DNA from: Paraburkholderia caffeinilytica
GTDB taxonomy: Bacteria; Pseudomonadota; Gammaproteobacteria; Burkholderiales; Burkholderiaceae
Direction: 5' to 3'
DNA: 64,000 nucleotides
NCBI RefSeq assembly: GCF_003368325.1
Contig: NZ_CP031466.1
Span: forward strand, 2,604,001-2,668,000
Within the stretch, counting starts at the first letter, position 1, and each line of letters begins with the position of its first letter. A program made the translations under genes and the position numbers. Below, in pieces: positions 43,871 to 52,261 of the stretch. The notes beneath the pieces were generated by a model. The model had not been told where the DNA came from, searched no databases, and saw nothing but the letters and a program-made list of their open reading frames with translations.

Positions 43871-44638
43871 ATGAAAATTGTCATTTCCTTTTTTGGCATA
43901 ACGCGATCTTTGAAGCACACTGTCTCCTCAATCAAAGAAAACATTCTGTCGCCTGCCAGAAATCACGGAGAAGTGAGCGTTGTCGCGCATTACTTTGATC
44001 TCCCCTACATAAAAAACGTCAGAACGGGGGAGGATTTCGATCTTGATACCAACGAGCACTCTCTACTTAAATATGACAAGCTGGTCATCGAGAAACCTCA
44101 AGAGTGTCTTGAGAAGTGGCAGTTTGATAAAATCGCGTCATACGGCGACGCATGGAACGATAGCTTCTCTTCGTTGAAAAATTTGATTCATCAGTTACAC
44201 TCGCTCGACACCGCCACGTCGATGGCTACTGAGTTCGATCCGGATCTTGTTATTTTCTGCCGCCCAGACCTGGAATATCACGACTCGTTCGAGAAGGTTC
44301 TGCGCTTTTTCAGCAAGAAAAGATTTAATGGAGCTGTCATCCCTTTCTGGCAATGGTGGGGAGGTTACAATGACCGATTTGCCTTTTGTGGCCGTGATGC
44401 GATTCGAGATTACGGTTGCCGCGCGCGATCAATGAACAGCTTTCTTGAACGCTCCACCACGCCTTTACACAGTGAAAAGTTACTTCGTTTTTCTCTCAAT
44501 CAATCCAACGTGCCTGTTCGCGTAACTGATTTAAGAGCGTCGCGCGTTCGTGCAAACGGGCAACGCAAGGACGAAACATTTTCCGGAAAAGATGGGATGT
44601 CTTTGAGGGACACACTTTATTATTTGAAACGCGTTTAA
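43871..44638 (+). CDS. Uncharacterised protein of the polysaccharide locus, possibly glycosyltransferase-like
   Basis: 255 residues. The N-terminus 'MKIVISFFGITRSLKHTVSSIKENILSPARN' followed by 'VVAHYFDL' and the central 'FDPDLVIFCRPDLEYHDSFEKVL' recall a nucleotide-sugar-binding alpha/beta core with an acidic motif. I do not recognise a defined family. The gene is markedly AT-richer than rfbC 120 bp upstream and marks the border of the variable segment. It reads in the rfb direction, so it may occupy the place of rfbD. Confidence 0.65.
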   Translation: MKIVISFFGITRSLKHTVSSIKENILSPARNHGEVSVVAHYFDLPYIKNVRTGEDFDLDTNEHSLLKYDKLVIEKPQECLEKWQFDKIASYGDAWNDSFSSLKNLIHQLHSLDTATSMATEFDPDLVIFCRPDLEYHDSFEKVLRFFSKKRFNGAVIPFWQWWGGYNDRFAFCGRDAIRDYGCRARSMNSFLERSTTPLHSEKLLRFSLNQSNVPVRVTDLRASRVRANGQRKDETFSGKDGMSLRDTLYYLKRV

Positions 44639-45631
44639 CGGACAACATCAAAGCGACAAATCAGCCAGATCATCGTTAGATAGAAGCATGACAACTGGCG
44701 TTGAAATTATACGCACCCTCAATCCTGCGAGCCACCTTCGGGATTTTCTCCCTCGACGGTGCAATTTCGAGAGTTTGACAGATCAAACACTGCCGGTTGA
44801 GAAGGACCTCGTCTCGACGCGCGCCGTGTAATGGATACCCGAGAAATTTTCTGCGCCCAGCTCAATCCGACCCGCATATGGGACGGATATTAAAAATGCG
44901 CGGGTCCGCAAGAGCGTGCCGTGCTCGACTGCAACTTCAAGCCGAGGTCCTGACGATTTGTGGAACTCAAATCGCTACGAGTCACCAGTGACATGAAACG
45001 CGAGCTATCCTAGCAGCGCCATATTTTCAGGCTAGAAGCGGTAATCCTCAGTAAAAAGAGGAACCTCGGACTTCAGGTTGAAGCCCAAGGCTCCTATTCC
45101 ACAGTTCGCGCATCAGTCTGAACGCGCTCCGCGGATCTCTAAATCTCCTCCGACGGCCAGCCACCACAGTTGAAGTCACACCCTGCGCACGGAGGTCAGT
45201 CCCGTCCTGACTTTCCCGTTTCCCACTTTCTAAGTGGCACGTGCCTTGCGGCTGCGGAACACGGCGTTACACGCACTCAGATTTAGCGCAACTTCAGGGC
45301 TGACGGGCACCATCGAACGGCGCCGGCATTACGAAATCCAACCCGTCCCGAATGCACAGTCGAATGAGTCCGCTCCGAACCCTTAGCCGACGAGAAATCT
45401 CACGCGAATTGTCGCGGACGCTGGCTTCCTGCAACGGAGACACGGGGATGTCCTGTCCTCCGTGCACCTTGATGGACCGCGCCACGGTCCCACTGCGGGT
45501 AGAATGGCCGTTCAGTAAATTTGATAGGCCTTGGCAGCGCTAGCTCAGGCACATTGGCTAGATGTGTTACGTTTCGTACAGACGCCCTTCCCGAAGCCAT
45601 TCATTTTTAACTCAACTCGACGGGAGCCCCT
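44639..45631. other. 993-bp region without a recognised gene; contains a sigma54-type promoter
   Basis: Only short unsupported frames are present. A short HTH-like reading near 45,370-45,430 could be an insertion-sequence relic but is too weak to call. The consensus -24/-12 element at 45235 is the one clear signal. Confidence 0.5.
45235..45249 (+). promoter_or_regulatory. Consensus sigma54 promoter TGGCAC-N5-TTGC
   Basis: TGGCACGTGCCTTGC matches all ten fixed positions with proper spacing in non-coding DNA. The next frame in its direction is a 53-residue membrane peptide starting at 45632, almost 400 bp away. No obvious enhancer dyad was seen upstream. Confidence 0.45.
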
Positions 45632-45793
45632 ATGCGTAATCTTCAATTGCCAGAAAAATTAGCGATTCCTGTAATGGCATTTACCATTACGGCGCTCGTT
45701 TTCGCGTTAATAGCCGAACATGTGTTTCTAACGACGAAAAAAAGAATGACGGGCATAGCCAATCTGTTCGTGAGAAACAGAAAATCTAAGTGA
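45632..45793 (+). CDS. Small single-span membrane protein (53 aa)
   Basis: ATG 45632 is preceded by GGGAG six bases away. The peptide begins MRNLQLPEKLAIPVMAFTIT, continues as one hydrophobic helix of about 18-20 residues (roughly residues 12-30) and ends in a basic tail (KKR...RNRKSK). This is the signature of a small inner-membrane protein with a cytoplasmic C-terminus. It is convergent with the large leftward polysaccharide operon. No family was recognised; coding status rests on the ribosome site and the membrane pattern. Confidence 0.45.
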   Translation: MRNLQLPEKLAIPVMAFTITALVFALIAEHVFLTTKKRMTGIANLFVRNRKSK

Positions 45794-45867
45794 GCTGAAA
45801 TATAAAATTGGCTCACCGAGAAGATAACATACAGCGTCATGTCGCTCAGAAAAATATCGCTCCCTCA

Positions 45868-46974
45868 TCATGGATGCCATTTCTCCAACAGCCGCTCATA
45901 ATCTGCCAAAATCAGCTCCCATTTAAAGGTAGTTCTGAAACGATTTATGCTTCCGCTAGCGAGCTCCGACAGCACTTCCGCGTCTGACGCAAGACGGTCC
46001 AGTTGTTCGCTACAATCATCTTCCTCTTTGAAGAACACCGCCCCTTCCCCAGCCACCCAGTGATTGAAATGGTTGTCGTGGGCCAACACAGGAGAACCCG
46101 CACCCAAAGCCTCGACAAGTGACGGGTTCGTTCCCCCTACACGATGACCGTGAATATAAAACCGCCCGAAAAATCGAAGAGCCTCGACCACGGTCTTATC
46201 ATAGATGGCCCCCGGAAAAATCACTTCGTCACTCGCACTTTCCATTACTTGCTTGTGAAAAGGATTTTCGGATGGACGATAGTTTCCCAGTACCACCAAC
46301 TTTATGCCGCGAGGCACTCGCGAAAACGCCCTGACAATTTCTAGAATGGAATTTTCCGGCTCAGGCCTTGCAACGATCGTAGCAAATTTTTTTGGCGTTA
46401 GCTTCAGATTGACCAAGTGATCCGAATCCGCATCGACGACCTCAGCGGCCCCATACGGGATTACAGTAATTTTCTTCCGAGAGACTCTGGTCGCAAGGTG
46501 ATCCGCGATCTTAGGGTGGTCGGCAATAAGATGATCACCAAACCAACAACCCAGTCGTTCATTCAGCCACAGCCAGGCGCGCTCGTAGAACTTCCATTTG
46601 TCACGCTTCCACTCAAGGCCGTCCATATTAATTATATTGACAAACCCACGCGACCTGAGTGCGATACTAAAGGCCGCGGTATTATATCCAAGCGTTAAAA
46701 CAAGCCCAGACGGCTGCTTCATTAAATGTCTTACACTTAAGAAATCGAACCAGACCGTGCCAACCGCTCCGCTCTTTTTGACGGGAACGATTACACGCCT
46801 GATTCCTTCCCAATAATCCTCTGTGATTTCACCGCCAGGTCGCGACTCCTGACAATAAACTGTCACTTCCCAGCCTTTAGAGACCAAATAAATGGCGAGA
46901 TGTTCGGCAAATGTTTCAAAACCACCATGCGCGGCGGGGACGCCCCGAATACCGAGAATACTTAACTTTTTCAT
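45868..46974 (-). CDS. Glycosyltransferase with DUF1972 N-domain (GT4, rhamnosyltransferase-like)
   Basis: 368 residues. The N-terminal 'LSILGIRGVPAAHGGFETFAEHLAIYLVSKGWEVTVYCQ' is the DUF1972 signature. The C-terminal GT4 half has 'GHRVGGTNPSLVEALGAGSPVLAHDNHFNHWVAGEGAVFF', with the Glu-containing donor loop. Relatives add rhamnose or other deoxysugars in capsule synthesis. It is the last gene of the leftward operon and would use the product of rfbBAC if a reductase is supplied elsewhere. Confidence 0.88.
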   Translation of the reverse strand: MKKLSILGIRGVPAAHGGFETFAEHLAIYLVSKGWEVTVYCQESRPGGEITEDYWEGIRRVIVPVKKSGAVGTVWFDFLSVRHLMKQPSGLVLTLGYNTAAFSIALRSRGFVNIINMDGLEWKRDKWKFYERAWLWLNERLGCWFGDHLIADHPKIADHLATRVSRKKITVIPYGAAEVVDADSDHLVNLKLTPKKFATIVARPEPENSILEIVRAFSRVPRGIKLVVLGNYRPSENPFHKQVMESASDEVIFPGAIYDKTVVEALRFFGRFYIHGHRVGGTNPSLVEALGAGSPVLAHDNHFNHWVAGEGAVFFKEEDDCSEQLDRLASDAEVLSELASGSINRFRTTFKWELILADYERLLEKWHP

Positions 46975-46976
46975 CT

Positions 46977-48029
46977 TTATTTATTCCCAAACACATCTCG
47001 AACGGCGCCGAGGTACGAAAAACCCCGCGCCTTCGTCGGCTCAATAAAAGAACCCTCTCCAAATTCATTCCAGCAGCAGATTATTACTGTTCGCTTGGTC
47101 CGTTCAGGATTTTTGGTCATCACATCCCGTGCCTCAAGCAAATGCTGGCGGAACTCCTCCGAACTTCCTTCTGAGTTATCATGAGCTGGATCTTCGCTTC
47201 CACCCCAAGGCGCCTTATCCCAACCAGCGGTAACCGGAACTAAATAAGGTAGCTCGCTTTCTTCAATAATGTAATTCCAGTTTTCGGCATACGCTCCCGT
47301 AAGCTCACTATAGCTATGAGACAGTCGTCGTCCATATTGCATCCCATGAATACCCGCGTGATAGTTGTACGCGGTGAGTGCATCGTATCCAGCCTTAGGC
47401 AGCGCATTCGAAATTCTGCCTTTTTCTGGAAGCGTGGATGCCACAAAATAAATCCCGCGCAAACCACGCTCAATGGCTCGCCTCGATGCCATTTGAAGCA
47501 GCAGCGCGCTATCAATATGGAGAATTTGCGCGCTGCGCTCCAATTCGGTAGCCGAGAACACCATCACAACTGGGCGATCATCAATCTTCAAGTAATTGGG
47601 TGATGAAAAATAATTTGATATCCAGTAGTCCACCATGACGTCAAACTCTTCAAGTGACCGAGGAAAAACTGCATGATTCGCCCATAGAATATTAAATTTG
47701 ATGCCGTGATTATCTCGCGCATGCAGATAGTTGCTGATTGGCGCGCCGGCTACTGGTTTCGATCCGCCCTCCCAATACCAGTCGAAGGTGACAAAGTTGA
47801 TTCCGTAATCCTTCATCCACTCTAACTGCTTCGCAATAACCTTTTGATTCGAATCATCGTACCAACCTAACAATGGCTTTCGCTCAGGAAACCGTTTTAT
47901 CGGACTCCATGGGTCCGAATTTCCCTTTCCTGCGCCAGGTGACCAACCAGGAAAATAATAGACACCCACGTTATAGGAATCTGGATCCGCGCTTGCATGA
48001 GCTGACACGAGCAGCGCCAAACCCATCAT
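46977..48029 (-). CDS. Secreted GH99-like / WbsX-family protein
   Basis: 350 residues from ATG 48029, with AGGA upstream just after the previous stop; in-frame starts at 48116 and 48176 overlap the upstream gene. A short hydrophobic leader ends in S-A-H-A-S-A. The GH99-like core is visible in 'YNVGVYYFPGWSPG', 'QLEWMKDYGINFVTFDWYWEGG', 'PVVMVFSATEL' and 'VIICCWNEFGEGSFIEPTKARGFSYLGAVRDVF' (W-N-E-F-x-E-G). This family includes polysaccharide-modifying or degrading enzymes in EPS loci. Its export signal suggests action outside the cytoplasm. Confidence 0.8.
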   Translation of the reverse strand: MMGLALLVSAHASADPDSYNVGVYYFPGWSPGAGKGNSDPWSPIKRFPERKPLLGWYDDSNQKVIAKQLEWMKDYGINFVTFDWYWEGGSKPVAGAPISNYLHARDNHGIKFNILWANHAVFPRSLEEFDVMVDYWISNYFSSPNYLKIDDRPVVMVFSATELERSAQILHIDSALLLQMASRRAIERGLRGIYFVASTLPEKGRISNALPKAGYDALTAYNYHAGIHGMQYGRRLSHSYSELTGAYAENWNYIIEESELPYLVPVTAGWDKAPWGGSEDPAHDNSEGSSEEFRQHLLEARDVMTKNPERTKRTVIICCWNEFGEGSFIEPTKARGFSYLGAVRDVFGNK

Positions 48030-48039
48030 TGGCAAATTC

Positions 48040-49146
48040 CTAGCAATCAACCGAATCGAAAGCAGTGACCAGATTCCGCGCAGCGGCCCTCCAAGTGTGC
48101 TGCTCAGCGATCGCATCGCCGCGAACACGCAACCGATTCTGAAGCTCGCTATCGTTACAAACTTCGAAGATTGCATTTACCAACTCCTCAATGTCGTGGG
48201 GATCAACCATCCGGGCGCCCGAAGAGAACAATTCGTTCATCGAGGTTGTATTCGAGCAAACAACGGGGCAATCCGCGGCCATAGCCTCCAAAGGCGGAAT
48301 CCCAAAACCCTCCGCGAAGGACGGGTACACAAAAAGATAAGCTGCCCGATAAAGTCGAATTAAATCTGCATGCTTCGCATCCTCGATAATTTTGACGTCA
48401 GACTGAATGTCGTTCTCGCTTATGTATCGAAGCATCGACTCGAAGCCGAAATCGCGTTGCCCAACAAACACCAGTTTTGGAAAATCCGAATGCCTTTCCT
48501 TCAAAATTTTGTATGCTTTCAGAAGCCCAAGATGGTTTTTTCTGGGCTCCAACCTTCCAACCGTTAATATGTAATCCGCGCAGCCATATTTACTACGCAC
48601 ATATTCTTTTGCCGCAGAGCGATCGACTTTGAACGCGTCACGGTCAACTCCATTTGAGGTAATGCTTACTTGCGAGGGAGCAAGTTTGTAGCGCTCAATG
48701 AGCTGTCGCCTCGAATATTCTGAAACTGTAAGCACATGTTTCGATCGAGCGGCCGACCATTTGATCAAAGTTCGGGATCGTATAACGAACGCTTTTGAAA
48801 AAAATTCTGGATGCGTCTCGTAAAGGAGGTCGTGTATTGTGACAATGTTTCCACATACAGACGACAGAGGTCTAATGTATTGAGAATGAAACAGATCCAA
48901 CCCATCCTCGATTTGAGCCATTGCCGCACCGAACACCAATCGACCGGTTCGCCCAGTCGTTCTATATCTCCTAATTTCGCCAAAACTTGCCCACTTACTA
49001 TCAATTCCAGAAATATCATTAAAATAAAACACGAAATTATGCTTCGGCTTTTCCCACTCTTGCACTGCGGTGTAAAGATTGTCGAGATAGGTTTTGCTGC
49101 CTTGATTTATTCCATTAAGTACATGGAGATCGACACCGATTTTCAT
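48040..49146 (-). CDS. Glycosyltransferase family 4 (GT-B)
   Basis: 368 residues. The N-terminal acceptor domain includes 'SQYIRPLSSVCGNIVTIHDLLYETHPEFFSK' and the linker 'HVLTVSEYSRRQLIERYKLAPSQVSITSNGVD'. The donor domain has 'ILTVGRLEPRKNHLGLLKAY' and 'FVYPSFAEGFGIPPLEAMAADCPVVCSNTTSMNELFSSGARMVDPHD' with the E-x7-E motif. It transfers a hexose, possibly mannose, to the lipid-linked repeat unit in the cytoplasm. It is 9 bases from the upstream GT2 gene. Confidence 0.9.
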   Translation of the reverse strand: MKIGVDLHVLNGINQGSKTYLDNLYTAVQEWEKPKHNFVFYFNDISGIDSKWASFGEIRRYRTTGRTGRLVFGAAMAQIEDGLDLFHSQYIRPLSSVCGNIVTIHDLLYETHPEFFSKAFVIRSRTLIKWSAARSKHVLTVSEYSRRQLIERYKLAPSQVSITSNGVDRDAFKVDRSAAKEYVRSKYGCADYILTVGRLEPRKNHLGLLKAYKILKERHSDFPKLVFVGQRDFGFESMLRYISENDIQSDVKIIEDAKHADLIRLYRAAYLFVYPSFAEGFGIPPLEAMAADCPVVCSNTTSMNELFSSGARMVDPHDIEELVNAIFEVCNDSELQNRLRVRGDAIAEQHTWRAAARNLVTAFDSVDC

Positions 49147-49155
49147 ATCAATCCC

Positions 49156-50094
49156 TTAGTTTTGGTATACGAATCGCATTGCGGCAAGCGCATACAAACG
49201 CATTTTTTTGCGTGCAGATGCGGCAGTCAAATCCGATCGAAGCATACTTTTTAGCGAATAAAAAAACCATCTTAGGCAAAAGCCCACAAGAAATATTCCT
49301 GCGGCTACTTTTCCCAAGGTCCGTCCTTTTCTAAATGCATATTCGCCCAAGGTCGAATCAATCCAGCGGGTGCTAACCTGGGTTTTATCCTCCGTTCCAC
49401 CGTGAAAATGGACTATGCGACAAGACGGCGCCAGACATATTTTGTAACCCATGGCCCTGATAGACCGGCACATTTTGACGTCTTCAGCATACATAAAATA
49501 ATCGTCTGGCCATCCATTTATGCGCTTAACAACGTCGTTTCGCATTAAAACAGCCGCTCCAGTTACCCAATCTAGCTCGAACGGTATAGTGCTGTCCGCA
49601 TAGCGACTCTGGTCAACATAGAACGGTTTCGCACGATTCGGCGATATCCGAGAAAACCCCAAAAAGTACGAAAGGAACGAATTCAAGCCTCTGTCGTATC
49701 CACCCGCCCCGGTCTGAAATCGCCCATTTTTCAGATTGAGCAGCGGTGAGATTGCTCCGATGGTCGAATCGCGTTCGCAATGTTGAACGAGTTTCGTCAA
49801 CAGACTTTCGTCACATATCTCTGTGTCGTTATTCAAAAATAAAATATATTTAGATTTGCAATACGGCAATGCAAGATTATTCCCTCTAGCATAGCCGACG
49901 TTTTCCCGAGACTGAACAAGAGTTACCCAAGAATGGAACGACCTGATATATTCTCCACTTCCGTCGGTTGACGCGTTATCTACAATTATTACGGCACCGA
50001 CCTCCTCATCGAAGCAATCTCGTATTTGAGGAAGTAGAGACTGGCAGTAGGCAAGCCCATTCCAGTTCACAATTACGATATCGACTTTTGACAT
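49156..50094 (-). CDS. Glycosyltransferase family 2 (GT-A, rhamnosyltransferase-like)
   Basis: 312 residues. GT-A signatures are 'VDIVIVNWNGLAYCQSLLPQI', 'VIIVDNASTDGSGEYI', 'ENVGYARGNNLAL', 'YILFLNNDTEI' (metal-binding D-x-D-like) and 'LDWVTGAAVLMRNDVVKRINGWPDDYFMYAEDVKMCRSIRAMGY'. The last block is typical of WbbL-type rhamnosyltransferases. A hydrophobic C-terminal segment (GIFLVGFCLRWFFYSL) suggests membrane contact. Confidence 0.9.
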   Translation of the reverse strand: MSKVDIVIVNWNGLAYCQSLLPQIRDCFDEEVGAVIIVDNASTDGSGEYIRSFHSWVTLVQSRENVGYARGNNLALPYCKSKYILFLNNDTEICDESLLTKLVQHCERDSTIGAISPLLNLKNGRFQTGAGGYDRGLNSFLSYFLGFSRISPNRAKPFYVDQSRYADSTIPFELDWVTGAAVLMRNDVVKRINGWPDDYFMYAEDVKMCRSIRAMGYKICLAPSCRIVHFHGGTEDKTQVSTRWIDSTLGEYAFRKGRTLGKVAAGIFLVGFCLRWFFYSLKSMLRSDLTAASARKKMRLYALAAMRFVYQN

Positions 50095-50110
50095 CTCCCC
50101 CCCTGCTCAA

Positions 50111-51472
50111 TTAGTTAGATCCAGGCACAATGCGCTCAGGATCCCTATTGGTCTTCTGGCGCGCCCCCTCATCGTCGGCATTAATCAGATTCCGCGAAGC
50201 CAATTCCCGCGCGTACATTGAGAAGATACAACTCAGTACGATTATCGTCGACGAAAGAATTGCTTTATTAAAGATTCCGGTAATGAAAAATGAGGTAACT
50301 ATAAATATCCATGCAATAGCGACCGCCAATGTACCGGATATGTTTCCTAGCGCTCCTCTGTAGAACCGCTCCACCTCATAGGATTTTTTTAAAACCCAGA
50401 GCAGAAAAATCCCATACATTGCCAGACCGACTGCCCCGACTTTGAAAATGACGTATACAAAACCGTTATGCACGATGGGGGCTGTTGACGTTCTTTCGCC
50501 ACCGAGCGTTATGTCAATTCCGAGATCCACCGATGAGCCGAATCCTTGCCCCAACAACAGATGCAATAGGTCCGCTTGTGAGTATTGTCTCAATGCGACA
50601 AAACTCTCATAACCACGCCAATTATTATTTATGCCTTCAACATCATCATAATCTCTGATATTCACTTCTTGGAAGCTATTTTCGAACTTTGCAACCAGCG
50701 ACTGAGTGGCGTCCCCTGAGCCGGCTTTAGAACTCGAGACAGCAAATACCGCACCGAGTCCTAGACATAGTATCGCGATAACAATCAGCGCATTCTTCGC
50801 CGATAATCTGGTCGCGACGCCTACAAAACATAACAAAAGCAGCGCCGAAAAAATCCATAAAATTCTCGAGTACGCAGAGAAATGCGACACGAAAGTCAAA
50901 CCGGATACGATGAGGCAAAAAAACCGTGTGGTGATGGAGACCCTGCCAGCACGCAGATAGAATAATGCGACCGATAAAGCAAGCGTGCTAATCATGTATC
51001 CGTGGCCAACGTTATCGCGCACAGAATCCAAGCTCGAATCAGACGCTTCGGTACTAGTCAACAACCTGATCACATGAAAAAGAGACACAACCGCTCCAGC
51101 GATCAAAATCGCCTTGAATAAATTTTTATGATTTGTTCCGGATGCGAGATAAGCACCAAGGATAAAAAATTCGACAGGCTTTAAAAAATACCAGCAATCC
51201 TTCATCACCTGATAAATATCACCCTCCAAGAACCCGGGAATTACGCCTACTAACGCGATTGAGCAAAGCATTGCCAAAACGCGGTTCCAGCCCTGCAAAT
51301 ACACTTTTTTTCTGAACAGGAAAGATGCATAGATGTACACTCCCGCCAGTAAAGTCGTAATTTCTGGCGGGACGATGCTCGAAAGCACGAGAAATATGGC
51401 GATAGGGAGCCAACCCGAAGCGCGCTCGGCAGACACCCTAATATTCGCTGTGCTATTCAATGCGTAATTCAT
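50111..51472 (-). CDS. O-antigen/exopolysaccharide polymerase (Wzy/WaaL-like)
   Basis: 453 residues from ATG 51472; a TTG eight codons upstream is also open. Ten or more hydrophobic helices are visible, with a large periplasmic loop (about residues 255-340: 'ENSFQEVNIRDYDDVEGINNNWRGYESFVALRQYSQADLLHLLLGQGFGSSVDLGID...HNGFVYVIFKVG'). This is the usual place of Wzy catalytic residues. It would polymerise flipped repeat units in the periplasm. Sequence is AT-rich and divergent, as is normal for Wzy. Confidence 0.82.
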   Translation of the reverse strand: MNYALNSTANIRVSAERASGWLPIAIFLVLSSIVPPEITTLLAGVYIYASFLFRKKVYLQGWNRVLAMLCSIALVGVIPGFLEGDIYQVMKDCWYFLKPVEFFILGAYLASGTNHKNLFKAILIAGAVVSLFHVIRLLTSTEASDSSLDSVRDNVGHGYMISTLALSVALFYLRAGRVSITTRFFCLIVSGLTFVSHFSAYSRILWIFSALLLLCFVGVATRLSAKNALIVIAILCLGLGAVFAVSSSKAGSGDATQSLVAKFENSFQEVNIRDYDDVEGINNNWRGYESFVALRQYSQADLLHLLLGQGFGSSVDLGIDITLGGERTSTAPIVHNGFVYVIFKVGAVGLAMYGIFLLWVLKKSYEVERFYRGALGNISGTLAVAIAWIFIVTSFFITGIFNKAILSSTIIVLSCIFSMYARELASRNLINADDEGARQKTNRDPERIVPGSN

Positions 51473-51556
51473 TTTTTTGCATGACCCGATTGGCAAATTC
51501 TTGCGATTTAAATACTTTGCTTCTCGATCGTTTTTTAAAAAACCACAGGCCTGCCG

Positions 51557-52210
51557 CTAGATCTCCCACGTAACGTGCTCTTTCAGCACCCGCGGTGGGC
51601 TGCCTCCGACGCAACTTCTCTCCGTAGTTACCGATCGCGTCAAGGTCGTAGCAGCTCCGACAATCACACCATTTGCAACCTTCACCCCTTTCAATATCGA
51701 TACGGAGCACCCAATCCAAACACTGTCTCCAATCGAAACCACTTTCGGTGAATTGATAATTTTTCCGCCGTCGTCGCGAATTACGTGCAAATCCGTATCC
51801 ATTATTAGAACGTCCCACGAGACCAGTACATTTCGCCCGAAAGAAATCTGCTGATGTGCAACGATTGCCGTTTCCGCCGTTATCTGCACGTTGTCACCGA
51901 AGACAAGTTTCCCTTTCACACTGATCTTGCACCCGTGCCCCAGTCTCGCCCTTCCTGAGAACTCAACCGCGCCGCGAACTTCCCAAATCGATCTAGCTTT
52001 TTGTCGATCGAATATTCCGATGTCGCCAAACCCGATTCGCACAGTGCCTGGTGTACTGCCGGTCACCAACACACTTCCGCCCATTTGCTTAAGCCAGACA
52101 CGATGCGACACAAAAATTGGCAAACAGACAGCTTGATGAAATGGCAAATAACGAAGATTAAAAAAAATAGTTTTCGGAATACTTCGGATGAACTCGAAAA
52201 CTCTAGTCAT
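51557..52210 (-). CDS. Hexapeptide-repeat acyltransferase (left-handed beta-helix)
   Basis: 217 residues from ATG 52210 with GAGG upstream; a TTG five codons earlier is also open. Hexapeptide repeats run through 'VEFSGRARLGHGCKISVKGKLVFGDNVQITAETAIVAHQQISFGRNVLVSWDVLIMDTDLHVI'. The closing 'VSIGDSVWIGCSVSILKGVKVANGVIVGAATTLTRSV' fits WbbJ-type O-acetyltransferases, with a probable catalytic His in 'DTDLHVI'. It likely O-acetylates a sugar of the repeat unit. Confidence 0.87.
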   Translation of the reverse strand: MTRVFEFIRSIPKTIFFNLRYLPFHQAVCLPIFVSHRVWLKQMGGSVLVTGSTPGTVRIGFGDIGIFDRQKARSIWEVRGAVEFSGRARLGHGCKISVKGKLVFGDNVQITAETAIVAHQQISFGRNVLVSWDVLIMDTDLHVIRDDGGKIINSPKVVSIGDSVWIGCSVSILKGVKVANGVIVGAATTLTRSVTTERSCVGGSPPRVLKEHVTWEI

Positions 52211-52261
52211 ACTGCCCTCAGACAAAAATTCGGATAACCAATCCCAGCGTCGACAGAGAAC

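Noticed and set aside
45352..45543. Short frame with an HTH-like reading (TLSRREISRELSRTL), suggesting an IS30-type transposase start
   Set aside because: Only about 15 residues look right, the frame then loses similarity and no terminal repeats are seen.
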